A stretch of 64,000 nt of DNA from Bacillus_AB infantis_B (lineage in GTDB: Bacteria; Bacillota; Bacilli; Bacillales; Cytobacillaceae), in contig NZ_VTER01000004.1 in the NCBI RefSeq assembly GCF_008180445.1, positions 296,380 through 360,379 on the forward strand, written 5' to 3'. Below, in pieces: positions 17,033 to 25,580 of this stretch; within the stretch, counting starts at the first letter, position 1; every line of letters starts with the position of its first letter. Under the pieces are notes generated by a model, which was given only the letters and a program-made list of their open reading frames with translations, was not told the DNA's origin and ran no database searches. The position numbers and the translations under genes were made by a program.

Positions 17033-17470
17033 TTAAACTTCTTCGCAATATTTATCAAAAGCATCCTGAAGCTTTTGGACTACTGCCATTGGTTCGTGCC
17101 CTTCAATTTCATGACGCTCCACCATTGTGATAATTTCTCCGTCTTTCATAAGTGCGAAAGATGGTGATGATGGAGGGAATCCGGTAAAATAAGACCGCGC
17201 CTTTTCTGTCGCTTCCTTGTCCTGCCCCGCAAAGACCGTCACAAGCTGGTCAGGGCGCTTATCATAATGCAGAGAGTGAGCTGCGGCAGGGCGTGCAATC
17301 CCGCCGGCACAGCCGCAGACAGAATTGACCATTACAAGCGTCGTGCCTTTCTGGGACAGCGCATGATCAACATCCTCCGGAGTGGTAAGCTCTGTATATC
17401 CGGCTGCCACAATTTCCTGGCGGGCCTGGCGAACGACATCGTTCATAAACAAATTAAAATCCATATTCAT
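17033..17470 (-). CDS. brxB: Bacilliredoxin BrxB
   Basis: 145 residues, the same length as B. subtilis YqiW/BrxB. It is a thioredoxin-fold protein with the CGC active site in VNSVCGCAGG near residues 50-59. It removes bacillithiol from S-bacillithiolated proteins after oxidative stress. The start is ATG 17470 (MNMDFNLFM); a start five codons earlier is poorly conserved and lacks a ribosome site of its own. In B. subtilis it also sits between the bkd region and artP. It is transcribed alone. Confidence 0.95.
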   Translation of the reverse strand: MNMDFNLFMNDVVRQARQEIVAAGYTELTTPEDVDHALSQKGTTLVMVNSVCGCAGGIARPAAAHSLHYDKRPDQLVTVFAGQDKEATEKARSYFTGFPPSSPSFALMKDGEIITMVERHEIEGHEPMAVVQKLQDAFDKYCEEV

Positions 17471-17694
17471 TTTATCGCCCCTCATATAAATAGTTAGAAC
17501 TTATATCTCTTCTAATAATAGCAATTTCATGCTGCTTTTTTCAATGCATTCAACTCAAAGAAGCCTGCTTAAGCCAAGTAACAATAAAATCCGCCCGCTA
17601 AAATCCAATAAAATTCTAAAATAAAGTTTATTAGCCAGATATTGGGGAATGATAACAGTACAGCTAGATCCATACCCCTAAACTCCCTAGATAT

Positions 17695-17720
17695 GGCCGG
17701 TGTTCCGTTGAACACCGGCC
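17695..17720. terminator. Perfect hairpin beyond meaB; U-tract only on the plus strand
   Basis: Ten-base perfect stem GGCCGGTGTT/AACACCGGCC, loop CCGTTG. It lies just past the meaB stop, so it should close the mut operon. Its T tract (GCTTTTTTAT), however, is on the plus-strand side, where no gene is seen. Confidence 0.6.
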
Positions 17721-17726
17721 GCTTTT

Positions 17727-18848
17727 TTATTCTCTTGCCCCTTTAAAAAGAGCAAATAAATGCTCAACGGCAGAAGCAGCCGTCCTTCCGCCGGAGATCA
17801 CTTCATTTTCCATTTGCGGCAGCTCTTTCCTGACCTCGGGATGCTGGAAGAAGCTATATTGAAGCTGATCCATGATCATGCTGTTTATCCACTCCTTCGA
17901 CTGCTCCCGCCTTCTCTGGCTGAATACGCCGGAATGGGAGGCAGAGTCCTTAAAGCTTTTAATCTCTTCCCAAATTTCCAGGATGCCTTTGCCGGTCAGG
18001 GCAGAGCAGGCATGAGCTTTCGTTTCCCAGCCCTTTGTAGCCGGCTGAAGAAAATGGACGATGCGTGAATATTCTTCTCTTGTCTTTAATGCCTGGGGTT
18101 CATTAGCACCGTCTGCTTTATTGACGATGATGGCATCGGCAATTTCCATGATGCCTTTTTTCATCCCCTGGAGTTCATCCCCGGCCCCGGTCAGGACAAG
18201 CAGCATAAAGAAATCGACCATTTCCCTGACAATGATTTCGCTTTGGCCAACCCCGACTGTTTCAACAATAATCACATCATAGCCTGCCGCCTCGCACAAA
18301 AGCATGGTCTCCCGGGTTTTCCGGTGCACGCCGCCAAGCTTGCCGCCTGCAGCTGATGGCCTGATAAAGGCATTTGGATTTCTCGAGAGATTTTCCATCC
18401 GCGTTTTATCGCCAAGAATGCTTCCGCCGCTGATGCTTGAGCTCGGATCGACAGCCAGCACTGCCACTGAATGCCCTTGCCCGCACAGAAGGTTCCCAAA
18501 CGCTTCGATAAAGGTGCTCTTTCCTGCCCCGGGCACTCCAGTTATGCCGATTCTGATCGAATTGCCGGTGTGGGGAAGAACACCCTGCAGCAATTCCTGA
18601 GCAGTTCTGAAATGGCGCTCTGCATTGCTCTCAACCAGCGTGATTGCTTTTGCCAGAAGGCTTCTGTTTCCTGACAGGATCCCGTTCTTCAGCTCACCCG
18701 CCGACAGTTGGTCCGCCTTCTTTTTTTGGAACTTCGGGCCCTTCTGTACAAAAGGCTGGGGAGCAGCCATCTCCTTCCCCTCACGAAGGGAAGTGGAGAA
18801 AAGGTCTGGCGGGCTGCCATCATGCCAGCTCGGCTTCTTGTCCTTCAT
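17727..18848 (-). CDS. meaB: Methylmalonyl-CoA mutase chaperone GTPase MeaB
   Basis: 373 residues of the MeaB/ArgK G3E GTPase family. It protects and reloads adenosylcobalamin in methylmalonyl-CoA mutase. Walker A is GITGVPGAGKST near 100-111, the switch region includes VDPSS and ETVGVGQSE, and the base-specificity motif is NKAD near 238. An extra basic N-terminal tail of about 50 residues precedes the domain. It overlaps the mutB stop by one base, so the three mut genes form one coupled unit. The operon ends at a perfect hairpin. Confidence 0.94.
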   Translation of the reverse strand: MKDKKPSWHDGSPPDLFSTSLREGKEMAAPQPFVQKGPKFQKKKADQLSAGELKNGILSGNRSLLAKAITLVESNAERHFRTAQELLQGVLPHTGNSIRIGITGVPGAGKSTFIEAFGNLLCGQGHSVAVLAVDPSSSISGGSILGDKTRMENLSRNPNAFIRPSAAGGKLGGVHRKTRETMLLCEAAGYDVIIVETVGVGQSEIIVREMVDFFMLLVLTGAGDELQGMKKGIMEIADAIIVNKADGANEPQALKTREEYSRIVHFLQPATKGWETKAHACSALTGKGILEIWEEIKSFKDSASHSGVFSQRRREQSKEWINSMIMDQLQYSFFQHPEVRKELPQMENEVISGGRTAASAVEHLFALFKGARE

Positions 18849-21043
18849 TATTCAGCCACTTCCTCATAGCCAAGCTTTCTGTAAATCTCCTGCACGACTT
18901 TTTGGGCAGCGGCAGGAATGACCGTCCCAGGCCCAAAAATGGCGGATGCCCCGTTATCGTATAAATATTGGTAATCCTGAGCTGGTATCACTCCCCCGAT
19001 AATGACGAGTATGTCCTCCCTGCCCAGCTTTTTAAGCTCTTCAACCAGCTGCGGAAGAAGTGTTTTATGGCCGGCTGCAAGCGAGCTCATGCCAATCACA
19101 TGAACATCATTCTCCACTGCCTGAAGAGCTGTTTCGGCCGGGGTCTGGAAAAGCGGCCCGATATCCACATCAAAGCCCAGGTCTGCAAACGCTGTGGCAA
19201 TTACCTTTGCGCCCCTGTCATGGCCGTCCTGTCCCATCTTGGCAATAAGGATTCTCGGGCGCCTTCCTTCATTTTCAAGAAACCCGTCCGTAAGGCTCTT
19301 TACCTCGGCAATTTCTTCTTCATTGGTAAAAGCAGAACTGTACACGCCGCTGATAGAACGAATGACGGCTTTATGGCGCCTCGCTGACTTTTCGATTGCA
19401 AAAGAGATTTCGCCGAGAGTCGCTCTGGCCCTTGCAGCCTTCACTGCAAGATCCAAAAGGTTCCCTTCCCCTGTGTCTGCAGCTTTCGCAAGGGCTTCAA
19501 GCGCCTCGGCAGCTTTTTCACTGTCCCTTGTGTTCTTCAGCTTTTCAAGCTTTTCCAATTGTTTAAGCCTTACGGCTGTATTATCAATATCAAGTATGTC
19601 GATCGGGTCTTCTTTTTCAAGCCTGTATTTATTGACTCCGACAATGGTTTCTTTCCTGCTGTCAATCTGGGCCTGCCTCCTGGCAGCCGCTTCTTCAATC
19701 CTCATTTTCGGAAGACCGGTTTCAATCGCTTTGGCCATGCCTCCAAGGCTCTCTATTTCTTCAATATGCTGCCATGCTTTTTGGATCAGCTCATTGGTCA
19801 AAGATTCTACATAGTAGGATCCTCCCCACGGGTCGATCACGTCTGTGATGCCTGTCTCTTCCTGCAGATAAAGCTGGGTATTGCGGGCAATCCTCGCGGA
19901 AAAATCAGTCGGAAGGGCAATGGCTTCATCCAGTGCGTTCGTATGCAGCGACTGGGTATGCCCCATGGCCGCCGCATGGGCTTCTATCAGCGTCCTTGTT
20001 ACGTTGTTGAATGGATCCTGCTCTGTGAGGCTCCACCCCGATGTTTGGGAATGCGTCCGCAAAGCCATTGATTTCGGATTTTGCGGATCGAAGGATTTCA
20101 TCATTTTCGCCCAAATATACCTTGCCGCCCGCATTTTTGCCACTTCCATAAAATAGTTCATCCCAATTGCCCAAAAGAAGGAAAGGCGGGGGGCAAAAGA
20201 GTCAATGCCGATTCCGGCCTTCAGCCCGGTCCTGACATATTCAAGACCATCTGCAAGTGTATAGGCGAGCTCAATGTCTGCAGGTGCTCCCGCCTCCTGC
20301 ATATGATAGCCTGATATACTGATAGAGTTGAACTTTGGCATATACTGTGATGTGTATTCAAAGATATCGGCAATGATCTTCATCGACATGTCAGGCGGAT
20401 AGATATATGTATTGCGGACCATATATTCCTTAAGGATGTCGTTCTGGATCGTGCCTGACAGTTTTTCCTGGCTCACCCCCTGCTCCTCGGCCGTTACAAT
20501 AAAGAATGCCATAACAGGCAGGACAGCGCCGTTCATCGTCATCGACACAGACATCTGGTCAAGCGGAATCCCGTCAAACAGGGTCTTCATGTCAATGATT
20601 GAATCAATGGCCACCCCCGCTTTCCCTACATCCCCTACCACCCGCGGATGATCAGAATCATAGCCGCGGTGTGTAGCCAGGTCAAAAGCAACCGATAGCC
20701 CTTTTTGCCCCATGGCAAGATTTCTGCGGTAAAACTGATTGCTTTCTTCTGCTGTTGAAAAGCCGGCATACTGGCGGACTGTCCACGGCCTGTTGACATA
20801 CATGGTCGCATATGGGCCCCTTGTGTACGGAGGAAGGCCGGGTTTATCATCCAGGTGGTCCAGTCCTTCGATATCCGATTCTGTATACAGCGGCTTGATC
20901 CCAATATGTTCATTGGTCTCGAACCGCAGGCTGCCTGCATCCCCTCCAGCCAGCCTGCCGGCCTCCTGCTTCCACTCATTTTCCGCTTCCTTTTGGCCTG
21001 CGCCGAACAAACTGATGCTCTTAAAATCCGGTTTATTAGCCAT
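18848..21043 (-). CDS. mutB: Methylmalonyl-CoA mutase, large (catalytic) subunit
   Basis: 731 residues, the normal length of the B12-dependent catalytic subunit. It converts R-methylmalonyl-CoA to succinyl-CoA. The N-terminal TIM barrel contains TRGPYATMYVNRPWTVRQYAG near 75-95 (position given, substrate tunnel) and GYDSDHPRV near 133. The C-terminal cobalamin domain has the cofactor histidine in GQDGHDRGAKV near 605-615 (DxHxxG) and the GG of IIGGVIP. It overlaps mutA by eight bases and meaB by one. Together with Mce and the carboxylase at 10393 it forms the propionyl-CoA to succinyl-CoA route. Confidence 0.96.
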   Translation of the reverse strand: MANKPDFKSISLFGAGQKEAENEWKQEAGRLAGGDAGSLRFETNEHIGIKPLYTESDIEGLDHLDDKPGLPPYTRGPYATMYVNRPWTVRQYAGFSTAEESNQFYRRNLAMGQKGLSVAFDLATHRGYDSDHPRVVGDVGKAGVAIDSIIDMKTLFDGIPLDQMSVSMTMNGAVLPVMAFFIVTAEEQGVSQEKLSGTIQNDILKEYMVRNTYIYPPDMSMKIIADIFEYTSQYMPKFNSISISGYHMQEAGAPADIELAYTLADGLEYVRTGLKAGIGIDSFAPRLSFFWAIGMNYFMEVAKMRAARYIWAKMMKSFDPQNPKSMALRTHSQTSGWSLTEQDPFNNVTRTLIEAHAAAMGHTQSLHTNALDEAIALPTDFSARIARNTQLYLQEETGITDVIDPWGGSYYVESLTNELIQKAWQHIEEIESLGGMAKAIETGLPKMRIEEAAARRQAQIDSRKETIVGVNKYRLEKEDPIDILDIDNTAVRLKQLEKLEKLKNTRDSEKAAEALEALAKAADTGEGNLLDLAVKAARARATLGEISFAIEKSARRHKAVIRSISGVYSSAFTNEEEIAEVKSLTDGFLENEGRRPRILIAKMGQDGHDRGAKVIATAFADLGFDVDIGPLFQTPAETALQAVENDVHVIGMSSLAAGHKTLLPQLVEELKKLGREDILVIIGGVIPAQDYQYLYDNGASAIFGPGTVIPAAAQKVVQEIYRKLGYEEVAE

Positions 21044-22895
21044 TCATTTTCACCTCTGTTTCTTCTAGTAGCTTTGCAAGAATTGAACAGACATTGCTCT
21101 TGGCGGTAATGAAGTCATGAATGCCAAGCTCCCTCCATTCTTCCGCCGGTGAATCGGGATGCCCCGCGAGGTAAACAACCGAATCCGGATACTTCTCCTT
21201 TATTTCTTTTAGGAGCTGTTTGCCAACCGTCTCATACTGCTGATTGGTTCCGCAGATACAATAGCAGGTATTATCCATTTCCAGGAGCTCCTCTGCATCA
21301 GGGAATCCATTGACACCCGGGCTGTGTTCAGCAGCAATTCCCCCGGCAGCGAAAAAGCCGGCAGCAAAGTCTGTTCTTGTTTTATGCTCCTTTAATTCCC
21401 CGAGCGAAATCAGCCCTGCCCGCAATTGCCCGACGCCGCGTCCTAATTCCTGGGCCTTTATCCTGAGATTCTCAAAGGTGGCTGATAGCCTCTCCTGGTG
21501 AAGCGGCCTGATTGTCCAGCCGGAGGAAGCTCCCTCTTTAAGCCTGCCTCCCCTGTCAGGCAGCTTATCCTCAAGATTCGAATAAACATTTGTGCCAATT
21601 ATACTTTTCTTCCTCGTCTCGGCATCATGCTTCTTTTTCTCCAGGATTTCTCTTGTCTGCTCCTGGATCCATCCTTTCTCCAGCGCATCAGCCATGCCGC
21701 CGAAGGATTCAATCTGAAGGAAGATATCCCACGCTTTTTCCGCCAGTTCATTTGTCAGGCTTTCAATATACCAGGATCCGCCTGAAGGGTCTGCCACCTT
21801 CAGAAGATGCGCCTCTTCCCTGAGAAGCAGCTGTATATTACGGGCAAGCCGCTGCGAAAAAAATCCTGAATTCCCCAAAACTTCATCAAATGCCCTCACC
21901 TGCAGGTACTGGACTCCTCCAATCACCGCGGCAAACGCTTCATTTCCTGACCGAAGCAAATTGACATAAGGATCTGCCATCGTTTTTGTGAAATACGATG
22001 TTTCTGCCGCAATGACCATTTTTTGCAGGTCTTTTGGAGCTCCAAAGGCAGCTGCGATTTTCCCCCATATAATTCTGGCGGCCCTCAGTTTGGCAATTTC
22101 CATAAAAAAGTTTCCGCCTGACGCGAAGCTGAAAACCAATTTTGAAAGTATATCCTCCAGGGAAAGATGGCGGTCCAACAGCCTGCTCACATGCTCTGTC
22201 GCTGCAGCGGCTGCAGCTGCCACTTCAAGCGCAGCATGGGCTCCCCCATTATGATAAGGGACAGCATCGGCAAGAATCGTCCTAAGCTTCGGCATTTCAG
22301 CACCCGCTTTCTCCAATGTAACCGCCCAATCATCATAAAGCCCTTCCACCATTCGATCTCCTGGAAGACCCTCTGATGCAGCTTCAGCCAGCGGGTCCCT
22401 TCCTATGTAACCGTGTATCTCCTTAGGTTGCGGCAGTTTTGCCAGAACAGCAAGCATGCTGGATTGGCTGCCTGCAGCATTGATGGCAAAAGGGTACTCT
22501 CTATATGCTCCATCCAGTATTCCCGGAAAGCTTTCAAGGAGATGCTCTTCAGCAGGAAGAACAATAGCATTCTGCCCATTCTCCAGCACCCGTTTTAACT
22601 CCTGCTTCAGGTCTTCTGCTGTTTCTGCGTAAATTCTCTGGGCAATTTTCCAATCGTTTTTGCTGTAGCCGAGAGGTTCAATGCCCCGCCGGAAATCCTC
22701 CTGCCCCGGATATTGCGATTTTGGAGTATGGGCTGATGTTTCTGCCGAATAAAGCGGTTTCAATTTTATGTTTTCATATGTAAGCCGGTCTAATGACTCT
22801 GCCGCCCTTCCTTTTAAAGCGGATTCTGCTGCCCGCTTCCAATCTTCCATCGTTTTTTCGGGAAATGATATTTTCTCCATCTCTTGATAACTCAT
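21036..22895 (-). CDS. mutA: Methylmalonyl-CoA mutase, small subunit
   Basis: 619 residues from the ATG at 22895. It is homologous to MutB but catalytically inactive: the C-terminal cobalamin-like domain lacks the DxHxxG histidine motif, as is usual for the small subunit. TIM-barrel segments such as GGSWYIESLTNELAEKAW near 380 match MutB. The start is not obvious. ATGs at 22949 and 22946 have no ribosome site. A very strong site, GGGAGGAGGG, ends 25 bases before the ATG at 22895, and the interval contains a hairpin (22901-22918) that would reduce effective spacing to about seven bases. An ATG at 22880 is a further alternative. Confidence 0.9.
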   Translation of the reverse strand: MSYQEMEKISFPEKTMEDWKRAAESALKGRAAESLDRLTYENIKLKPLYSAETSAHTPKSQYPGQEDFRRGIEPLGYSKNDWKIAQRIYAETAEDLKQELKRVLENGQNAIVLPAEEHLLESFPGILDGAYREYPFAINAAGSQSSMLAVLAKLPQPKEIHGYIGRDPLAEAASEGLPGDRMVEGLYDDWAVTLEKAGAEMPKLRTILADAVPYHNGGAHAALEVAAAAAAATEHVSRLLDRHLSLEDILSKLVFSFASGGNFFMEIAKLRAARIIWGKIAAAFGAPKDLQKMVIAAETSYFTKTMADPYVNLLRSGNEAFAAVIGGVQYLQVRAFDEVLGNSGFFSQRLARNIQLLLREEAHLLKVADPSGGSWYIESLTNELAEKAWDIFLQIESFGGMADALEKGWIQEQTREILEKKKHDAETRKKSIIGTNVYSNLEDKLPDRGGRLKEGASSGWTIRPLHQERLSATFENLRIKAQELGRGVGQLRAGLISLGELKEHKTRTDFAAGFFAAGGIAAEHSPGVNGFPDAEELLEMDNTCYCICGTNQQYETVGKQLLKEIKEKYPDSVVYLAGHPDSPAEEWRELGIHDFITAKSNVCSILAKLLEETEVKMNG

Positions 22896-22900
22896 AGAAC

Positions 22901-22930
22901 GCTGCTTGTGACAGCAGCTTCCCTCCTCCC
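22901..22930 (-). promoter_or_regulatory. mutA ribosome site with hairpin spacer
   Basis: On the minus strand, GGGAGGAGGG (22930-22921), then AA, then stem GCTGCT/AGCAGC with a six-base loop, then GTTCT before ATG. Folding removes 18 bases of spacer. Confidence 0.5.
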
Positions 22931-22974
22931 AGGAACTGAAATTCATCAATATTCTAAATTATTTTTCTAATATT

Positions 22975-23003
22975 ATTGTAGTATACAAGAGCTCAACTGG
23001 CAA
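22975..23003 (-). promoter_or_regulatory. Sigma-A-like promoter of the mut operon
   Basis: TTGCCA, 17-base spacer, TACAAT on the minus strand, about 45 bases upstream of the mutA ribosome site. Confidence 0.6.
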
Positions 23004-23046
23004 TGAAGGACAAAAGGACGATCTCCTTTTTAAATAAAGTAAAAAA

Positions 23047-23072
23047 ACGCTGCAGCTTGATTAAACTGCAGC
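23047..23072 (-). terminator. bkd operon terminator
   Basis: Eight-base stem CGCTGCAG/CTGCAGCG followed on the minus strand by seven T residues, 15 bases past the bkdB stop. Confidence 0.85.
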
Positions 23073-23086
23073 GACTTTCATTCTTC

Positions 23087-24391
23087 TTAATAGACAGATG
23101 TATTTTCTTTTGATGTGTTCTCAAGTATCTCTTTAACCCTCTGCAGAAACCGTCCGCACACAAGGCCATCAAGGACACGGTGGTCCAGCGACATACAAAG
23201 GTTGACCATATCCCGGACTGCGATCATGCCATTGTTCATGACGACCGGGCGCTTAACAATCGATTCAACCTGCAGGATTGCAGCCTGAGGATAGTTGATG
23301 ATGCCCATTGACTGGACAGACCCAAATGAGCCGGTATTATTGACTGTGAATGTGCCGCCCTGCATTTCTGCTGAAGTCAGCTTGCCGCTCCTCACTTTGC
23401 CGGCAAGCTCTGCGATTTCACGGCCGATGCCTTTGATCGTTTTTTCATCAGCATGCTTGATTACTGGCACAAACAGCGCATCGTCCGTTGCAACTGCAAT
23501 GGAAATATTAATATCTTTTTTCTGGATGATCTTGTCCCCTGCCCACATTGAATTGATCTGCGGATATTCCTTAAGGGCCTGGGCTACCGCTTTGACAAAG
23601 AATGCAAAGAAAGTCAGGTTGAAGCCTTCCTTTGTTTTGAATTCATTTTTGATGGAGTTGCGGTAGTCAACCAGGTTTGTAACATCCACTTCCATCATTG
23701 TCCACGCATGCGGCGCTTCATGCTTGCTTCGGAGCATATTTGCGGCAATTGCCTTACGGACACCTGTTACCGGAATCTCTATATCACCAGGCATGACTGG
23801 AACATTTGGCGCAGCAGCTGGCTGCTTTGCTGCCGGCTCAGGTTGAACCTGAGTCTGTGCAGCAGGCTCTTGTGCCTTCTGTGAGGCTGCCGGCTCTTCC
23901 TGCCTTGCCTCAGCCTGAGGAATATTCCCTGAATCAATCAGCTTCTGGAGATCCTTTCTTGTAATGCGGCCTCCTGCACCTGTTCCGTTCACCAGGTTCA
24001 GGTCGATGCCGTGCTCTTGAGAAAGCTTTAGCACTGCAGGCGAATATCTTGCCTTGGATGGACTGTTTTCTTCCACCTTTGTTTCTGAAGATGCCGCCTT
24101 TTCTTCTGTTTTGAAGTTCTCTTTTCCTGCTGCCTCGTCAGTATTCCCGCCTTCAACCTCAATCGTCAGCATCACTTCACCGACTGCAAGTGTGTCTCCC
24201 TCGCCGGCAATCAGTTCTTTGATTACACCGGTAAAAGAAGATGGGACTTCTGCATTCACTTTATCTGTCATGACCTCAGCTAAAGGGTCGTATTTATTTA
24301 CTGTATCGCCAACAGAAACAAGCCACTTGGAGATGGTGCCCTCTGTCACACTCTCACCAAGCTGCGGCATTTTTATTTGTTCAATAGCCAA
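23087..24391 (-). CDS. bkdB: Branched-chain alpha-keto acid dehydrogenase E2 (dihydrolipoyl acyltransferase)
   Basis: 434 residues. Domains in order: lipoyl domain 1-78 with the lipoyl-lysine in EVMTDKVNAE near residue 43; a linker; peripheral-subunit-binding domain near 115-150 (RYSPAVLKLSQEHGIDL); an Ala/Pro/Gln-rich flexible linker 155-200; and a catalytic acyltransferase domain with the active-site motif SLDHRVLDG near 405-413. It transfers the branched acyl group from E1 to CoA. It is last in the bkd operon and is followed by a strong terminator. Between it and bkdAB lies repeat copy 2 and a GC-rich hairpin. Confidence 0.95.
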   Translation of the reverse strand: MAIEQIKMPQLGESVTEGTISKWLVSVGDTVNKYDPLAEVMTDKVNAEVPSSFTGVIKELIAGEGDTLAVGEVMLTIEVEGGNTDEAAGKENFKTEEKAASSETKVEENSPSKARYSPAVLKLSQEHGIDLNLVNGTGAGGRITRKDLQKLIDSGNIPQAEARQEEPAASQKAQEPAAQTQVQPEPAAKQPAAAPNVPVMPGDIEIPVTGVRKAIAANMLRSKHEAPHAWTMMEVDVTNLVDYRNSIKNEFKTKEGFNLTFFAFFVKAVAQALKEYPQINSMWAGDKIIQKKDINISIAVATDDALFVPVIKHADEKTIKGIGREIAELAGKVRSGKLTSAEMQGGTFTVNNTGSFGSVQSMGIINYPQAAILQVESIVKRPVVMNNGMIAVRDMVNLCMSLDHRVLDGLVCGRFLQRVKEILENTSKENTSVY

Positions 24392-24426
24392 TTGGCATAA
24401 CCTCCATTGCTATAGATATTTTATGG

Positions 24427-24449
24427 GCGGCGCTGCTAAGGCAGCGCCC
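24427..24449 (-). repeat. GC-rich hairpin between repeat copy 2 and bkdB
   Basis: Stem GGCGCTGC/GCAGCGCC with a four-base loop, about 35 bases ahead of the bkdB start. It lacks a T tract, so it is more likely an mRNA structure than a terminator. Confidence 0.6.
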
Positions 24450-24587
24450 TCCGCTTTTCTTCCTGTCCAGCTCCGGGCGCTAGGTGCTCGAGTCATAAGC
24501 CACACAAGAATTAAAGGCAAAGAACGCCTTTTATTCTTGCGCGTCTTATGCTTGTCGCACCTGGGCAAGTGCCCTCCGCTTTTCTTA
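24448..24587 (-). repeat. Stop-codon-associated structured repeat, copy 2
   Basis: Read on the minus strand it begins at the TAA of bkdAB, then GAAAAGCGGAGG, then a long hairpin, and ends with a second AGAAAAGCGGAGG (complement at 24448-24460). The hairpin core pairs CAAGAATAAAAGGC with GCCTTTAATTCTTG around the loop GTTCTTT. Outer pairs include AGGTGC with GCACCT. The element lies inside the bkd operon and must be transcribed. Confidence 0.85.
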
Positions 24588-25568
24588 GTACTCAGCGAGT
24601 TCTCTCATTGCTTTTTCTACTTTGTCCGGGTTGACCATGAAGTATTTTTCCATCGTTGGCGCATATGGCATTGCCGGGATATCAGGCCCTGCAATGCGCT
24701 TGATTGGCGCGTCAAGTTCAAACAGGCAGTTTTCGGCGATAATGGCAGACACTTCGCTCATAATGCTTCCTTCTAAATTATCTTCTGTAAGCAGAAGCAC
24801 TTTTCCTGTTTTGGAAGCAGCTTCAATAATTGCTTCCTTATCAAGCGGATAAACAGTCCTCAAATCAAGGATATGTGCAGAAATGCCATCCTTCGCAAGT
24901 CTCTCTGCAGCCTGAAGGGCAAAGTGCACACATAGGCCATAAGTGATGACTGTGATGTCTTCGCCTTCCCTCTTCACATCTGCCTTGCCGATTGGAAGTA
25001 CATAATCATCATCTGGGACTTCGCCCTTGATCAGGCGGTATGCCCGCTTATGCTCGAAGAACAGGACCGGATCTTCATCCCGGATAGCTGCCTTCAGCAG
25101 CCCTTTTACATCATAAGGTGTAGAAGGCATGACAATCTTCAGTCCTGGCTGATTGGCAAATACGGCTTCAACTGACTGGGAATGGTAAAGGGCACCATGG
25201 ACTCCCCCGCCGTATGGGGCACGGATAACCATCGGGCAGTTCCAGTCATTGTTTGAACGGTAGCGGATCTTGGCAGCTTCCGAAATGATCTGGTTAACGG
25301 CAGGCATGATGAAATCGGCAAATTGCATTTCTGCAATCGGGCGCATTCCGTACATCGCTGCACCAATTCCAACACCCGCGATGGCAGATTCAGCAAGCGG
25401 GGTATCGATTACGCGCTCCTCGCCAAATTTTTCATACAGGCCTTGAGTCGCTTTAAATACCCCGCCTTTTTTCCCAACGTCTTCCCCTAGAACAAATACT
25501 TTTGAATCTCTTTCCATTTCTTCGCGGATTGCCATAGTTACGGCATCAATATAAGAAATTACAGCCAT
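24585..25568 (-). CDS. bkdAB: Branched-chain alpha-keto acid dehydrogenase E1 beta
   Basis: 327 residues, the usual length. It contains the transketolase-like pyrimidine-binding fold and C-terminal domain of E1 beta. Family marks include LGEDVGKKGGVFKATQGL near 27-44, DTPLAESAIAGVGIGAAMYG near 58-77, and the ThDP-activating glutamate in that stretch. With BkdAA it decarboxylates keto-isovalerate and related acids and reductively acylates BkdB. It is 12 bases downstream of bkdAA and probably translationally coupled. Its stop codon is the first base triplet of repeat copy 2. Confidence 0.95.
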   Translation of the reverse strand: MAVISYIDAVTMAIREEMERDSKVFVLGEDVGKKGGVFKATQGLYEKFGEERVIDTPLAESAIAGVGIGAAMYGMRPIAEMQFADFIMPAVNQIISEAAKIRYRSNNDWNCPMVIRAPYGGGVHGALYHSQSVEAVFANQPGLKIVMPSTPYDVKGLLKAAIRDEDPVLFFEHKRAYRLIKGEVPDDDYVLPIGKADVKREGEDITVITYGLCVHFALQAAERLAKDGISAHILDLRTVYPLDKEAIIEAASKTGKVLLLTEDNLEGSIMSEVSAIIAENCLFELDAPIKRIAGPDIPAMPYAPTMEKYFMVNPDKVEKAMRELAEY

Positions 25569-25580
25569 TTTCTTTCCCCC

